Source of the DNA: Rhodoferax sp.
Lineage (GTDB): Bacteria; Pseudomonadota; Gammaproteobacteria; Burkholderiales; Burkholderiaceae_C
Reading direction: 5' to 3'
Length of the DNA stretch: 42,565 nt
Assembly: GCF_010365055.1 (NCBI RefSeq)
Contig: NZ_JAAFHA010000039.1
Location: 1 to 42,565 of the forward strand
In this document: positions 25,422-34,309 of the stretch, one piece after another
Numbering within the stretch: the stretch's first letter is position 1
Layout of the letters: each line of letters begins with the position of its first letter
Made by a program: the position numbers and the translations under genes
Notes under the pieces: model-generated
The model's input: the letters and a program-made list of their open reading frames with translations, nothing else
Database searches by the model: none
Told to the model about the DNA's origin: nothing

Positions 25422-26411
25422 TTATCCCTTCCAATTGAGGTCATTACCTCTCAAGCTTTTGTCAATGCGAATTGCATATTTTGCGTTGTGGGTGCCATAT
25501 TGACACTCAAATACCGGAACCCCTTCTACCGTCACTTCAATGTGTGTCGGACGATCGAGTTCAATAAAATCCCCGGCCTTCATAGCCAATAGCTGTTCAA
25601 CAGTCGCGTCGGCACGGGCCAGTTCAGCCACCAACGTGACTTCAGCCGCCTGAATTTCCTGCGTCAAGACATTCACCCAGCGCTTGTCCACCTCGATGGA
25701 ATCGCCCTGCGTTGATGAGTACAGTATGTCGCGAATCGGCTCCAGCGTCGCGTAAGGCATACAAAAATGAATGGAACCCGCAATCTCACCAATTTCCAGC
25801 TGGAAAGAGGTCGAAATCACGATCTCGCTGGGCGTGGCAATGTTCGCGAACTGCGGCTGCATTTCAGAACGCTGATATTCGAGCTCCAGCGGATAAACAC
25901 CCTTCCAGGCTTTTTTATATTCATCCGTGATCACATTGACCAGCCGATTGATGACGCGTTGCTCCGTGGCGGAAAAATCGCGACCTTCGATGCGGGCTTG
26001 AAACTTGCCAATGCCCCCGTAGAGCGTATCAATGACGCCAAAAACGAGCGATGGTTCACAGACAATCATGCCACTGCCGCGCAAGGGCCGAATCGCCACA
26101 ATGTTGAAGTTGGTAGGGACGGCCAGTTCACGCAAAAACGCGCTGTAGCGTTGCACCGTCACCGGCCCCACTGAAATTTCTGGGCTGCGCCGGATGAAGT
26201 TGAAAAGCCCCACCCGCAGGTTGCGCGCGAATCGCTCATTGACGATTTCCATCGTCGGCATGCGCCCGCGAACAATGCGCTCCTGACTCGAGATGTTGTA
26301 AGAGCGAATCTCACCCTTCTCGTGAACTTCCTCGACGAGCTTCTGGCTTTCGCCAGTGACGCCCTCCAGCAGGGCATCGACTTCTTCCTGGGAGAGAAAG
26401 GATTCACTCAT
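25422..26411 (-). CDS. fliM: Flagellar motor switch protein FliM
   Basis: A 329-aa switch protein. The N-terminal CheY-P docking peptide is clear: MSESFLSQEEVDALLEGV. The CheC-like middle domain runs from about residue 45 to 230 (RFARNLRVGLFNFIRRSPEI, then the GGIGKF region). A FliN-like SpoA domain closes the protein (about 245-325). It connects CheY signalling to rotor direction. The ATG at 26411 is 21 nt after the fliL stop. Confidence 0.98.
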   Translation of the reverse strand: MSESFLSQEEVDALLEGVTGESQKLVEEVHEKGEIRSYNISSQERIVRGRMPTMEIVNERFARNLRVGLFNFIRRSPEISVGPVTVQRYSAFLRELAVPTNFNIVAIRPLRGSGMIVCEPSLVFGVIDTLYGGIGKFQARIEGRDFSATEQRVINRLVNVITDEYKKAWKGVYPLELEYQRSEMQPQFANIATPSEIVISTSFQLEIGEIAGSIHFCMPYATLEPIRDILYSSTQGDSIEVDKRWVNVLTQEIQAAEVTLVAELARADATVEQLLAMKAGDFIELDRPTHIEVTVEGVPVFECQYGTHNAKYAIRIDKSLRGNDLNWKG

Positions 26412-26432
26412 GAGCCGGCCCCGTTTGCACCG

Positions 26433-27038
26433 CTACTGAACAATGAAACTGGAGAACAACACGCCCAACACGGGCAGCTCGGCGTGATCCGCCGCCTTGA
26501 CGGCTTTCTTCTTGGCGCCGCCTGCGGCCGCACCTGCTGCAGCACCGCCAAATGGGATCAAGGTTTCACGCAAAATATCATTGGCCAGCTTTTGCTTGCC
26601 CTCTTGCGTTAAAAGCTCATCCGACGTGCGCTGAGCAATCAGCATCAGGACCCCACTGCGAATGACCGGCAAATAGGCTTTGACCGCATCCGAAGCATGC
26701 GCATCAAGCACCTGCAGGGTAATGCCCACTTGCGCCACCCTCTCGCCCCCTGGGTCAGCCAGATTCACCACCATATTGTCCATCGGCAAATAGACCGGCG
26801 GTCCTTTGGGTGCCTCATGGGCAGCAGCAACAGCCGCCGCCTCACCATCTGCGCCCTCCAGAGCGGCAGCGCGCTGCTTGCTAATGAAGAAAAACGCGGT
26901 TCCGCCCGCCAAAACCAGGACCAACACCAAGCTGGCAATGATGATCAGCATTTTTTTGCGACGGACTGGTTTCTTAACTGGCTCGTCCGCGTCAAGCTTG
27001 GCGTCGTCGGGCTTGGCTGCGTCAGGTTTGGTCGCCAC
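26433..27038 (-). CDS. fliL: Flagellar basal body-associated protein FliL
   Basis: A 201-aa single-pass membrane protein. A charged N-terminus (KPVRRKKM) leads into a membrane helix (about 31-52, LIIIASLVLVLVLAGGTAFFF), then a periplasmic FliL domain with VNLADPGGERVAQVGITLQV. It associates with the stators. An Ala-rich insertion (GGAAAGAAAGGAKKKAVKAADHAE) before the C-terminal strand makes it slightly longer than usual. It appears to start with GTG at 27038, with AAGGAA 6-7 nt upstream. The 112-bp gap to fliK suggests a separate promoter or processing point. Confidence 0.94.
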   Translation of the reverse strand: MATKPDAAKPDDAKLDADEPVKKPVRRKKMLIIIASLVLVLVLAGGTAFFFISKQRAAALEGADGEAAAVAAAHEAPKGPPVYLPMDNMVVNLADPGGERVAQVGITLQVLDAHASDAVKAYLPVIRSGVLMLIAQRTSDELLTQEGKQKLANDILRETLIPFGGAAAGAAAGGAKKKAVKAADHAELPVLGVLFSSFIVQ

Positions 27039-27110
27039 TGGATTTCCTTGAACAAATTAAGTTGGAGAGCATTATTGAGCACATTCACGGCCACAAGCGT
27101 TAAATCAGTT

Positions 27111-27132
27111 GCTAGAAAGCATGGCTTTCAGC
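27111..27132. other. Hairpin in the fliK-fliL spacer
   Basis: GCTAGAAAGC-ATG-GCTTTCAGC can fold into a nine-pair stem with one bulged A and a three-base loop. It lies 19 bp beyond the fliK stop, within the only sizeable gap of the fli operon. No T-tract follows on the minus strand, so it is not a standard intrinsic terminator. It could be an mRNA processing or stability element. Confidence 0.45.
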
Positions 27133-27150
27133 GGCTTCTTAACTTGCGTC

Positions 27151-28392
27151 TTATACAAAGAGATCCAGCGCCCGCCCCACCGCCAAATTGAGGCGCGGCT
27201 GACTTGGCACGGCTGCCTGATCCATCGTCAACACACTGGCCCGGCCTGGCTGGCGGATGTCCGCACGACTGCGCTGCTCCTGTGCCCCGGCCCCGTTCTG
27301 ACCGGATGCGCCTACCGAAACGCCCGACAGCACCAATCCTTCACTCTTCAAGGCTTCCTTCAAATGGGCAAGCGCCCCTTCGAGCATCTGACGGATTTCC
27401 GGCTGGTCCGTGCGAAAACCAATGTGCGCCTGATCGCCCTTCAGCGATATTCTCACTTCAACGGGTTCGCCGCCGGGTCCATCCAACTTCAACTCAGCAT
27501 TTTGGACCCCTTGTGTCACCCAATAGCTGACAGTGTCCGCCACCATCGACTCAAACGACGACGCCGATGCACCGGCCGGCACCGCGGACGCATTGGCACG
27601 ACTTCCCGCCAGCAACGCCTGGTGACCCCAAGCACCTTCAGGGCCACCACCGCCCGGCACCACCGAAAATTTGTTGCCGGAGCGCTGCGCCGGCTTGAGC
27701 AAGGCGTCGCCGACTTCGCTGCTGACCAGTGCCCCCGACAAGGCCGGTTCGCTCGCCACAAGGTCCACACGCGCCGCTTGCTGGAGCGCGCGCGCGTCCA
27801 CTACAGCGGCGGTAACAGCCGTCTGCATCCCAGCACCCTTGCCCTTAAGGGATAGGGCAGGCACGGTCTGCGCCGCCTGCTCTAGCATCGCATCGACGGC
27901 CTGACCGGCGTCGGCGGGCAACAGGGGCAACAGAGCGGCCGCCGATGACGCCAGCCCACTCGCTGGCAACGCCGTTGGTACCACCGGTTCATTGGCACCA
28001 GCAGCCTTCGAACCAACTGCCGCAGCACTCGCAGCACCCGCAGCACTCGCAGCACTCGCAGCACCCGCAGCACCAGCTTGCGCCAACAGCAGGGCCAATT
28101 CGCCAGGCCAACTTGCGGGCGGCAACTCTGCGGGGTCCAGGGTTGGGCCGGTCGCCACTTGAGGCGTCTCAGGCGCCAATACTTGAAGGGTAACGTCCGT
28201 ATCCGGGTCCGCCACCTCCGTGCTCACATCGGCACCCGAATCGATGGACGTCATCAGCGCCAGGAAGCCGGCCCCGACGAGGCCTTGCGCCTCATCTCCG
28301 GGTTTGACGTTGCCCTTGCCCTTGGCGCCATTGCTCTCTGCTGCCGCCATTGTTTTGGGGCTGCTGGCCGTGCTGCTTGACTCAATGCTCAT
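27151..28392 (-). CDS. fliK: Flagellar hook-length control protein FliK
   Basis: A 413-aa secreted ruler protein. The N-terminal two-thirds is Ala/Pro/Ser-rich and low in complexity, as usual for FliK. It includes a tandem (Ala-Ala-Ser/Gly) run encoded by a 9-bp DNA repeat (28022-28075). The C-terminal Flg_hook domain (about 290-370) contains VQNAELKLDGPGGEPVEVRISLKGDQAHIGF and switches export specificity when hook length is reached. Start overlaps the fliJ stop by 4 nt, with GGAG before the ATG at 28392. Confidence 0.92.
   Translation of the reverse strand: MSIESSSTASSPKTMAAAESNGAKGKGNVKPGDEAQGLVGAGFLALMTSIDSGADVSTEVADPDTDVTLQVLAPETPQVATGPTLDPAELPPASWPGELALLLAQAGAAGAASAASAAGAASAAAVGSKAAGANEPVVPTALPASGLASSAAALLPLLPADAGQAVDAMLEQAAQTVPALSLKGKGAGMQTAVTAAVVDARALQQAARVDLVASEPALSGALVSSEVGDALLKPAQRSGNKFSVVPGGGGPEGAWGHQALLAGSRANASAVPAGASASSFESMVADTVSYWVTQGVQNAELKLDGPGGEPVEVRISLKGDQAHIGFRTDQPEIRQMLEGALAHLKEALKSEGLVLSGVSVGASGQNGAGAQEQRSRADIRQPGRASVLTMDQAAVPSQPRLNLAVGRALDLFV
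28022..28075. repeat. 9-bp tandem repeat inside fliK
   Basis: Six consecutive copies of GCAGCAC(T/C)(C/A) fill 28022-28075. On the coding strand each unit encodes three residues, giving an alternating Ala-Ala-Ser / Ala-Ala-Gly run. Gain or loss of units keeps the frame and would change the length of the FliK ruler region by three residues per unit. Confidence 0.9.
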
Positions 28393-28856
28393 ACGTGATC
28401 TCCACTGAAATGACCGGCTGATGTGCGACGCGTCTGCAGGGCGGCAAACTCATCCATTTGCTTCTGTTCGCGCCGCGTTTGAATGAGCGCCAAACCGGCC
28501 TGCTTCTTTTTCAACACTTGCTTCAAACTGGCCAACCGAAACTCCGCCTGCAGCACCAGCTGTTTGGCCTGCGCCACTTTACGGCTCTCGTGCGCAAGTA
28601 CGCCTTGCTGCAGCCCAATGGCCTGCTGCAGACGATCCAGAAACTGGTAGTGATGACGCAGCAACTCCGGCGTGGTGCCAACTTGGGCGGCAGCGGTCCA
28701 CCTGGACGCTGTCTCTGCTGCGTAAATTTCCAACTGGCTCATCTGGTCCTGGGCAAACAGGTGGGCACTTTGAACCCGCATCAAACCCTGTGCCACTTCA
28801 TCACGCTTGCGCGTGGCCAGGTCGATTGCCAGCAAAAAACTTTTGACCGCACTCAT
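28389..28856 (-). CDS. fliJ: Flagellar export chaperone FliJ
   Basis: A 155-aa, highly charged, coiled-coil protein ([31 protein letters not shown], later [12 protein letters not shown]). This is the FliJ pattern. FliJ sits as a stalk in the FliI ATPase hexamer and couples ATP hydrolysis to the export gate. It overlaps fliI by 4 nt upstream and fliK by 4 nt downstream. Sequence conservation is weak in this family, so gene order supports the call. Confidence 0.93.
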   Translation of the reverse strand: MSAVKSFLLAIDLATRKRDEVAQGLMRVQSAHLFAQDQMSQLEIYAAETASRWTAAAQVGTTPELLRHHYQFLDRLQQAIGLQQGVLAHESRKVAQAKQLVLQAEFRLASLKQVLKKKQAGLALIQTRREQKQMDEFAALQTRRTSAGHFSGDHV

Positions 28857-30268
28857 GCCGCAAGCTCTTCGTAATCGATCGCCTTCGCCATGGCGCGCAC
28901 GCTGGCATCCAAAGTGGCGGCCTCAAACATATCCTGCTGTAAGAACCGGGCCATGTCATCGTGCAACTGGATCGCCTCGTCCAGCGCCGGGTCGGAGCCG
29001 CCGACATAGGCGCCAATTTGCACCAGATCGCGACCCTTTTCATAGCGCGAGTTAATTGCGCGAAAGCGTCGCGCCATCTCAAAATGCGCTTGTGGTACCA
29101 CGTTGTGCATGACACGCGAGGCCGACTGTTCGATGTCGATGGCCGGGAAATGACCCGACTCCGCCAACGCCCGCGAGAGCACGATGTGCCCGTCCAGAAT
29201 CGCTCGCGCCGCATCGGCAATCGGGTCCTGCTGGTCATCGCCCTCCGACAACACGGTGTAAAAGGCGGTAATCGAGCCGATCCCATGCAAGCCATTGCCA
29301 CTGCGCTCCACCAGTTGTGGCAACTTGGCAAAGCAGGACGGCGGATAGCCCTTCGTGGCGGGCGGCTCGCCGATTGCCAGCGCGATTTCACGTTGCGCCA
29401 TGGCGTAGCGTGTGAGCGAGTCCATCAGTAACAGCACGTGCCTGCCCTTGTCCCGAAAGCTCTCCGCGATGGCCGTGGCGTAGGCTGCCCCCTGCATGCG
29501 TAAGAGCGGCGGCGCGTCGCCTGGGGCCGCCACCACCACCGAACGGGCGCGACCATCTTCACCCAGAATGTCTTCAATGAATTCCTTGACCTCACGCCCG
29601 CGCTCACCGATCAAGCCCACCACAATCACGTCGGCTTTGGTGTAGCGGGCCATCATGCCCAGCAAAACGCTCTTGCCCACGCCGGAGCCGGCAAACAGCC
29701 CAATGCGTTGCCCCCGGCCAATCGTCAGCAGCGCATTGATGGCGCGCACGCCCGTGTCGAGGGTCTCGCGCACGGGGGCCCGGTCCATCGCATTGATCGG
29801 TTGGCGATCGAGCGGCACCGCCGCGACGTCCTCAATCGGGCCACGGCGATCCATCGGCGCGCCTTGGGCGTCCACCACCCGCCCCAGCAAGCCGTCGCCC
29901 AGGGGCAGGCGCAGCGTGCCATAGCCCGCGGTGCGCTCGGTCTGGCGGCGCTCGCCCAAACGCGGCACCGCCACATACGCCGCCGCCGGCTCCACACTGG
30001 CGCCACTGGACAAGCCATGCACGTCGCCGGCCGGCATCAAAAAGGCGCGGTCGTTTGAAAACCCGACCACCTCGGCCAGCACCGGCGCTTGCGCCTTCAT
30101 CGTCACCCAACATTGAGACCCTACCGGCACGCGAATGCCGGTCGCTTCAAGCACCAGACCGGTCAGCCGCGTCAGTGTGCCGCGCAGCGCCAGCGTGCTT
30201 CCGGTGCTGACGCGCTTGCGGGCATTGTCCATAAAGAGCTGCCACTTGACTGAGGTGTCACTGTTCAC
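28853..30268 (-). CDS. fliI: Flagellum-specific ATPase FliI
   Basis: A 471-aa ATPase related to the F1 beta subunit. Walker A lies in [17 protein letters not shown], the Walker B region is [22 protein letters not shown], and the C-terminal helical domain ends in AIDYEELAA. It unfolds and releases export substrates from chaperones at the flagellar gate. The start appears to be GTG at 30268 with AGGAG upstream, giving an 11-nt overlap with fliH. Confidence 0.97.
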   Translation of the reverse strand: MNSDTSVKWQLFMDNARKRVSTGSTLALRGTLTRLTGLVLEATGIRVPVGSQCWVTMKAQAPVLAEVVGFSNDRAFLMPAGDVHGLSSGASVEPAAAYVAVPRLGERRQTERTAGYGTLRLPLGDGLLGRVVDAQGAPMDRRGPIEDVAAVPLDRQPINAMDRAPVRETLDTGVRAINALLTIGRGQRIGLFAGSGVGKSVLLGMMARYTKADVIVVGLIGERGREVKEFIEDILGEDGRARSVVVAAPGDAPPLLRMQGAAYATAIAESFRDKGRHVLLLMDSLTRYAMAQREIALAIGEPPATKGYPPSCFAKLPQLVERSGNGLHGIGSITAFYTVLSEGDDQQDPIADAARAILDGHIVLSRALAESGHFPAIDIEQSASRVMHNVVPQAHFEMARRFRAINSRYEKGRDLVQIGAYVGGSDPALDEAIQLHDDMARFLQQDMFEAATLDASVRAMAKAIDYEELAA

Positions 30269-30941
30269 CAGCGGGCTCCTCCCAAGCGGAATTCAGCCCC
30301 AGATTGGCGACCGCCCGCAGCCACCGCTTTTCCAGGGTGCCATCCACGACAGTGCCGGCTGATTCGATCAGGCAACCGCCTCGGGTCAAGCTCGCATCCG
30401 CCAGCAGGGTCAAAGACAAAGAGGAAAACTCGGTGCGAATGACCTCTTCGAGCGCCTCCATATCCAGCGGGTTCAGCCGCACCACGGCAGTCTTGGTGTC
30501 GGCCGCCAGCAAGCCCAAGGCCTCGCGAATTACCGGCTGGACAGCCTTCGGGTCCACCCACAACTCACGGCGCAGCACCTGACGCGCCAACTCGCACGAC
30601 AGCTCCAGCGTGCCCTGGGCCATCACCTGCTCGGCCTCGGCCAACTGCGCCTGCACCGTCGTGAAAAGTCGCGCGAACTCGCGCGCCGCATCGCTGCCCT
30701 GGTGGGCGATGAAGTCGGCCATCTGGCGCTGCGCCTCCACGGCCGCCAGCGCATGCCCCTGCGCAAAACCCTCCGCATAGCCCTCTTGCCGGCAGGACTC
30801 ATTTTTGGACTGGTCGGCGGCTTCGTCGCGCACCTTGACCTGCGCTGCCAGCAACAGGGACGCGGTGTCCACGGCAGCAAAGTTCCACTGCTCAACCGCA
30901 TCAATTTCTTCGCCGGGGATAAAACGCAAGTAGTTACGCAT
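30258..30941 (-). CDS. fliH: Flagellar assembly protein FliH
   Basis: A 227-aa FliH, the regulator of FliI that tethers it to FliN. The Trp-containing N-terminal stretch ([18 protein letters not shown]) is the FliN/FlhA-binding region. The GxxxG-like [14 protein letters not shown] segment follows, and the C-terminal domain covers about 110-220 ([22 protein letters not shown]). The ATG at 30941 is 2 nt after the fliG stop. The family is recognisable here by both sequence and position. Confidence 0.95.
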   Translation of the reverse strand: MRNYLRFIPGEEIDAVEQWNFAAVDTASLLLAAQVKVRDEAADQSKNESCRQEGYAEGFAQGHALAAVEAQRQMADFIAHQGSDAAREFARLFTTVQAQLAEAEQVMAQGTLELSCELARQVLRRELWVDPKAVQPVIREALGLLAADTKTAVVRLNPLDMEALEEVIRTEFSSLSLTLLADASLTRGGCLIESAGTVVDGTLEKRWLRAVANLGLNSAWEEPAGEQ

Positions 30942-30943
30942 GT

Positions 30944-31942
30944 CTAGACCATCGCATCATCTGCGCCGCCACCGATCACGATGGTGCCTTCGTCGGCCAG
31001 GCGGCGCACCGTCTTCAGGATTTCTTTCTGCTGGGACTCCACCTCGGACAGGCGCATCGGGCCGCGCGACTCCAGGTCTTCACGCAGCGTCTCGGCCGCG
31101 CGCGACGACATATTGGCCAGAAATTTCTCTTTCAGCTCGGGCTGGGCGCCTTTCAGTGCGACGATCAGCACATCGGAAGACACTTCTTTCAGCACCATCT
31201 GGATCGCCTTGTCGTCGAGCTTCATGACGTCGTCAAAGACGAACATCTTGTCCATGATCTTCTGCGCCAAGTCCGGGTCATGGTTGCGAATCGATTCAAT
31301 CACCGTGCCTTCAATCGCCGTGCCCATCAGATTGATCATTTCAGCGGCCGTCTTGATGCCGCCCAGCGACGATTTGCGCACCTTGTCGCCACCGGCGAGC
31401 ACCTGGAACAGCACCTCGTTCAGGTCCTTCAAGGCGGAAGGCTGAATGCCCTCCATGGTGGCCACGCGCAGCATCACTTCATTGCGTTGGCGCTCGGCAA
31501 AAAACTTCAGCACATCGGCGGCCTGGTCAAAGTCCAGATGCACCAGAATGGCCGCCACGATTTGCGGGTGCTCATTGCGCAACAGCTCGGCCACGGACGA
31601 CGGATCCATCCATTTCAGGCTCTCGATGCCGGAGACATCGCCACCCTGCAGAATGCGGTCAATCAACAAGGCGGCCTTGTCGTCCCCCAGCGCGCGCCGC
31701 AAGACCGAGCGAACATAGTCGCCCGAATTGGACACCAGCAGGCTCTGGGCAGCCGCCACGCCGGTAAACCGGTCCACCACTTCATCCACCCGTTCACGCG
31801 TGATGGCCTTGGTTTTGGCAATCGCCTCGCCCAGTTTCTGTACTTCCTTGGGCGACAGATGCTTGAACACCTCCGACGCCTCGGCCTCGCCCAGCGACAT
31901 CATCAGAATGGCCGCGTCTTGTAGTCCGTCTGTTTGATTCAT
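30944..31942 (-). CDS. fliG: Flagellar motor switch protein FliG
   Basis: A 332-aa rotor protein. The N-terminal domain binds FliF (AAILMMSLGEAEASEVFKHLSPKEVQ). The middle domain has the EHPQ motif in LLRNEHPQIVAAILVHLD. The C-terminal torque-generating domain includes DDVMKLDDKAIQMVLKEV with the charged residues that face MotA. The ATG at 31942 has GGGATC upstream and follows fliF by 23 bp. Confidence 0.98.
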   Translation of the reverse strand: MNQTDGLQDAAILMMSLGEAEASEVFKHLSPKEVQKLGEAIAKTKAITRERVDEVVDRFTGVAAAQSLLVSNSGDYVRSVLRRALGDDKAALLIDRILQGGDVSGIESLKWMDPSSVAELLRNEHPQIVAAILVHLDFDQAADVLKFFAERQRNEVMLRVATMEGIQPSALKDLNEVLFQVLAGGDKVRKSSLGGIKTAAEMINLMGTAIEGTVIESIRNHDPDLAQKIMDKMFVFDDVMKLDDKAIQMVLKEVSSDVLIVALKGAQPELKEKFLANMSSRAAETLREDLESRGPMRLSEVESQQKEILKTVRRLADEGTIVIGGGADDAMV

Positions 31943-31965
31943 CTTGTGATCCCGAGCGAGCCCAA

Positions 31966-33654
31966 TCAGGCCGGCGCCTCGCCATTGATCCAGGTCTTGA
32001 CGATATTGGCCACCGCCGCCGGGTTGTCGCGCGTCAACTTGCGCGCATCATCCAAAGCCAGCTCACCACTGGTGGGACCGACAAGCTCCCCGCCTCTGGC
32101 CGGGGCTGCCAGTTGCGGCCGCTCAGGCGCCTCCGACTCAATTGCATTCAACTGGTGGGATGAGCCCGAAATCCTGGGTTGCGACTGCGCCAGGGTCTTG
32201 AGCGCCGGACGGATCACGCCCAGCAGTACCAAGGCGCCGAACAACAGCGTGCCCAGCGGCCAGGCAAAGCTGCGCGCCAGATCCTGCAACTCGGGCTGTT
32301 TCCAGAACGGCAAGTCCACGACGACTGCTTTTTCCATGGTGAACGGCGCATTCATCAAGTTCACCGAGTCACCACGCTCTTTGTTGAAGCCAACCGTCTC
32401 GCGCACCAAAGCCGTCATTTGCTCGATCTGCTGCGCGCTCAAAGGCGTGGTGGTGGTTTTGCCTTTGGCATCGGTCACCGACTGGTGGTTGACGACCACG
32501 GCGGCGCTGATGCGCTTGACGATGCCGGTGCCGCCGCGCACGATCTTGACCGTCTTGTCGACCTCGTAGTTGATGATGGATTCACGTCGACCCCCGACGC
32601 CGGCGCCGGCGCCAGCACCAGCACCAGCGGCGGTCAAGGCTTGGGGCGCGCCGTTGATCGGCGCCGAAGAAGGTCCCGGCGGCTGGTTGCTGGTGGCACC
32701 CGGCACGCCTGACGGCGGCGCGCTGAGGCCGCTGGCGCCGCTGGTTTCCGATACCTGCTGACTGCGGATCGCGGTTGAATCGGGCGTCTGATTGGGTTTG
32801 TGCGACTCTGACGTTGACTCAGTCTGTGAGAAATCAAGCTCGGCCGTCACCTGGGCGCGGGCATTGCCGCGCCCCACCACCGGCTCCAGAATGTCCAGAA
32901 TGCGGCGACTGTAGAGCTGTTCCAACTGCTGCACATACTGCAGCTGCTGCGCATCACCGCCACCGGCGCCGTCCGCACCGTCGGGCGGCGTTGACAGCAG
33001 CTTGCCGGAATCGTCGAGCACGCTCACCGCCGTGGCGTTCATCTCGGGCACGCTGGACGACACCAAATGCACAATGCCCGCCAGCTGCGCCCGGTCCAGC
33101 GTGCGCCCGGCATTCAAACTGACCAGCACCGAGGCCGACGGCTTTTGCTGCTCGCGAAAGAACCCGTTTTGATTCGGCAAGGCCAGATGCACCCGTGCGC
33201 TCTGCACCGAGGACAGCGCCTGGATCGAGCGCGTCAATTCGCCTTCCAGGCCGCGCTGGTACGCCAGACGCTCCTGAAACTGCGTCATGCCGAAGCGGTT
33301 GGTATCCATGGTCTCAAAGCCGGCGACCGCCCCTTTGGGCAAGCCTTGCGAGGCCAGCTTCAAGCGCGTGTCATAGACCTTGTCGGCCGGCACCAGAATC
33401 GCGCCGCCGCCGTCGGCATACTTGTACGGAATGTTCATGGTGGACAGCTGGGCCACGATGGCGCCGCCGTCTTTGTCAGCCAGATTGGCATACAACACGC
33501 GCCATTCGGCCTGACGCCCCATCATCAAGCCGATGATGCCAATGGCAATGAACACCGCAAGACCCAAGCCCATGCGCAGCCGCTGACCTTGGTCCAGACC
33601 GGAGAAACGCTGCGACAGCGTGGGGTTGAGAGGGATGGCGGAAGCGGCAGACAT
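31966..33654 (-). CDS. fliF: Flagellar MS-ring protein FliF
   Basis: A 562-aa membrane protein. Transmembrane helix 1 is near residues 30-48 (MGLGLAVFIAIGIIGLMMG). The YscJ/FliF ring-building domain follows (EWRVLYANLADKDGGAIVAQL to about 230), then a Ser/Pro/Gly-rich periplasmic segment with a six-base repeat run coding AGAGAGAG (about 32599-32632). The second membrane helix lies near 445-465. The C-terminal tail binds FliG. I place the start at ATG 33654 (GGAA upstream); an in-frame TTG at 33723 would add 23 residues. It is the first gene of the fliFGHIJK unit, divergent from fliE across 175 bp without a confident promoter match. Confidence 0.96.
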   Translation of the reverse strand: MSAASAIPLNPTLSQRFSGLDQGQRLRMGLGLAVFIAIGIIGLMMGRQAEWRVLYANLADKDGGAIVAQLSTMNIPYKYADGGGAILVPADKVYDTRLKLASQGLPKGAVAGFETMDTNRFGMTQFQERLAYQRGLEGELTRSIQALSSVQSARVHLALPNQNGFFREQQKPSASVLVSLNAGRTLDRAQLAGIVHLVSSSVPEMNATAVSVLDDSGKLLSTPPDGADGAGGGDAQQLQYVQQLEQLYSRRILDILEPVVGRGNARAQVTAELDFSQTESTSESHKPNQTPDSTAIRSQQVSETSGASGLSAPPSGVPGATSNQPPGPSSAPINGAPQALTAAGAGAGAGAGVGGRRESIINYEVDKTVKIVRGGTGIVKRISAAVVVNHQSVTDAKGKTTTTPLSAQQIEQMTALVRETVGFNKERGDSVNLMNAPFTMEKAVVVDLPFWKQPELQDLARSFAWPLGTLLFGALVLLGVIRPALKTLAQSQPRISGSSHQLNAIESEAPERPQLAAPARGGELVGPTSGELALDDARKLTRDNPAAVANIVKTWINGEAPA

Positions 33655-33829
33655 ATGGGTTCCAGGTCGGTGTGGCGCGATTTTGCACCACCAATGCGGA
33701 CGATTATTCGACCCGGCTGCCAAAACATGAGTCCGATAAGCCGCGTTTTTACCCCCTACTTCAAATTAATGTTTTGCCGGGTGCGCCCTAGCATCACTCA
33801 ACTCCCAATTTATCAGGCAAGACCGCCCC
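33655..33829. promoter_or_regulatory. fliF-fliE divergent intergenic region
   Basis: This 175-bp region must hold the promoters for the fliFGHIJK unit (minus) and fliE (plus). It is AT-rich near 33755-33780. I looked for sigma-54, sigma-28 and FlhDC sites and found only near-misses: TGGCGCGATTTTGCA at 33673-33687 and TCCGATAA at 33732-33739. The promoters are therefore not located. Confidence 0.5.
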
Positions 33830-34147
33830 ATGGAACTCCGACTCTCCCCCACCACCATGCCGACGACGGTGCGCCCCACGCTGGCACCGCGCCTGTCAGC
33901 CAACCAGGTCGCGGGGGGTGCCGACGGCGGCTTCTCGGGCGCGCTCAAAAGCGCCCTCAGCTCGGTCAGCGCCGCGCAAAACGACGCCACCCGCCTGCAG
34001 ACCGAAGTGCAAATGGAGAACCCCAAGGTCAGCCTGGAACAAACCATGGTGGCGATCCAGAAAGCGCAAATCGGCTTTCAGGCCACGCTGCATGTGCGAA
34101 ACCGCATGGTGCAAGCCTATACCGACATCATGAACATGCAGGTGTGA
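33830..34147 (+). CDS. fliE: Flagellar hook-basal body complex protein FliE
   Basis: A 105-aa basal-body junction protein that connects the MS ring to the rod. The typical C-terminal FliE signature is complete: NPKVSLEQTMVAIQKAQIGFQATLHVRNRMVQAYTDIMNMQV. The N-terminal ~30 residues are variable. It is monocistronic and divergent from fliF, as in other betaproteobacteria. After it, 162 bp lead to the convergent GMC gene. Confidence 0.97.
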   Translation: MELRLSPTTMPTTVRPTLAPRLSANQVAGGADGGFSGALKSALSSVSAAQNDATRLQTEVQMENPKVSLEQTMVAIQKAQIGFQATLHVRNRMVQAYTDIMNMQV

Positions 34148-34220
34148 GGCGCATTTTGCGGCCGCAGCTTTCAAGAGACTTTTCAAGCCAAATCAGCCTC
34201 CAGCCCACGTAGATTCTTAT

Positions 34221-34264
34221 TATATAGCTATTATTACAGTAGCAAACTGATGCCGGTGCTGGCG
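34221..34264 (+). repeat. Possible degenerate copy of the TAGCTA dispersed repeat
   Basis: In the fliE-GMC convergent spacer, TATATAGCTATTATTACAGT (34221-34240) is an AT-rich island. It is followed by GATGCCGGTGCTGGCG, which can be aligned with gaps to the GACGGGGGCTAGAGG end of the srkA copy. The match is weaker than that between the srkA and alaS copies. Confidence 0.3.
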
Positions 34265-34309
34265 CGGCGCGTCCAGTGTGCGGGTCGCCGCCCCGCGCCC
34301 CAGTCCGCC

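Noticed and set aside
32599..32632. Six-base repeats in fliF
   Set aside because: It is a short Ala-Gly linker of the kind common in this region of FliF; no wider structure was seen.
33673..33687. Sigma-54-like TGGCGCGATTTTGCA upstream of fliE
   Set aside because: The GG-GC spacing is one base short, which normally destroys sigma-54 promoter function.
33732..33739. TCCGATAA resembling a sigma-28 -10
   Set aside because: No TAAA-like -35 occurs 15 nt upstream.
33067..34212. 381-codon plus-strand open frame across the fliF-fliE junction
   Set aside because: It covers the fliF antisense strand and fliE out of frame; FliE itself is clearly in another frame.
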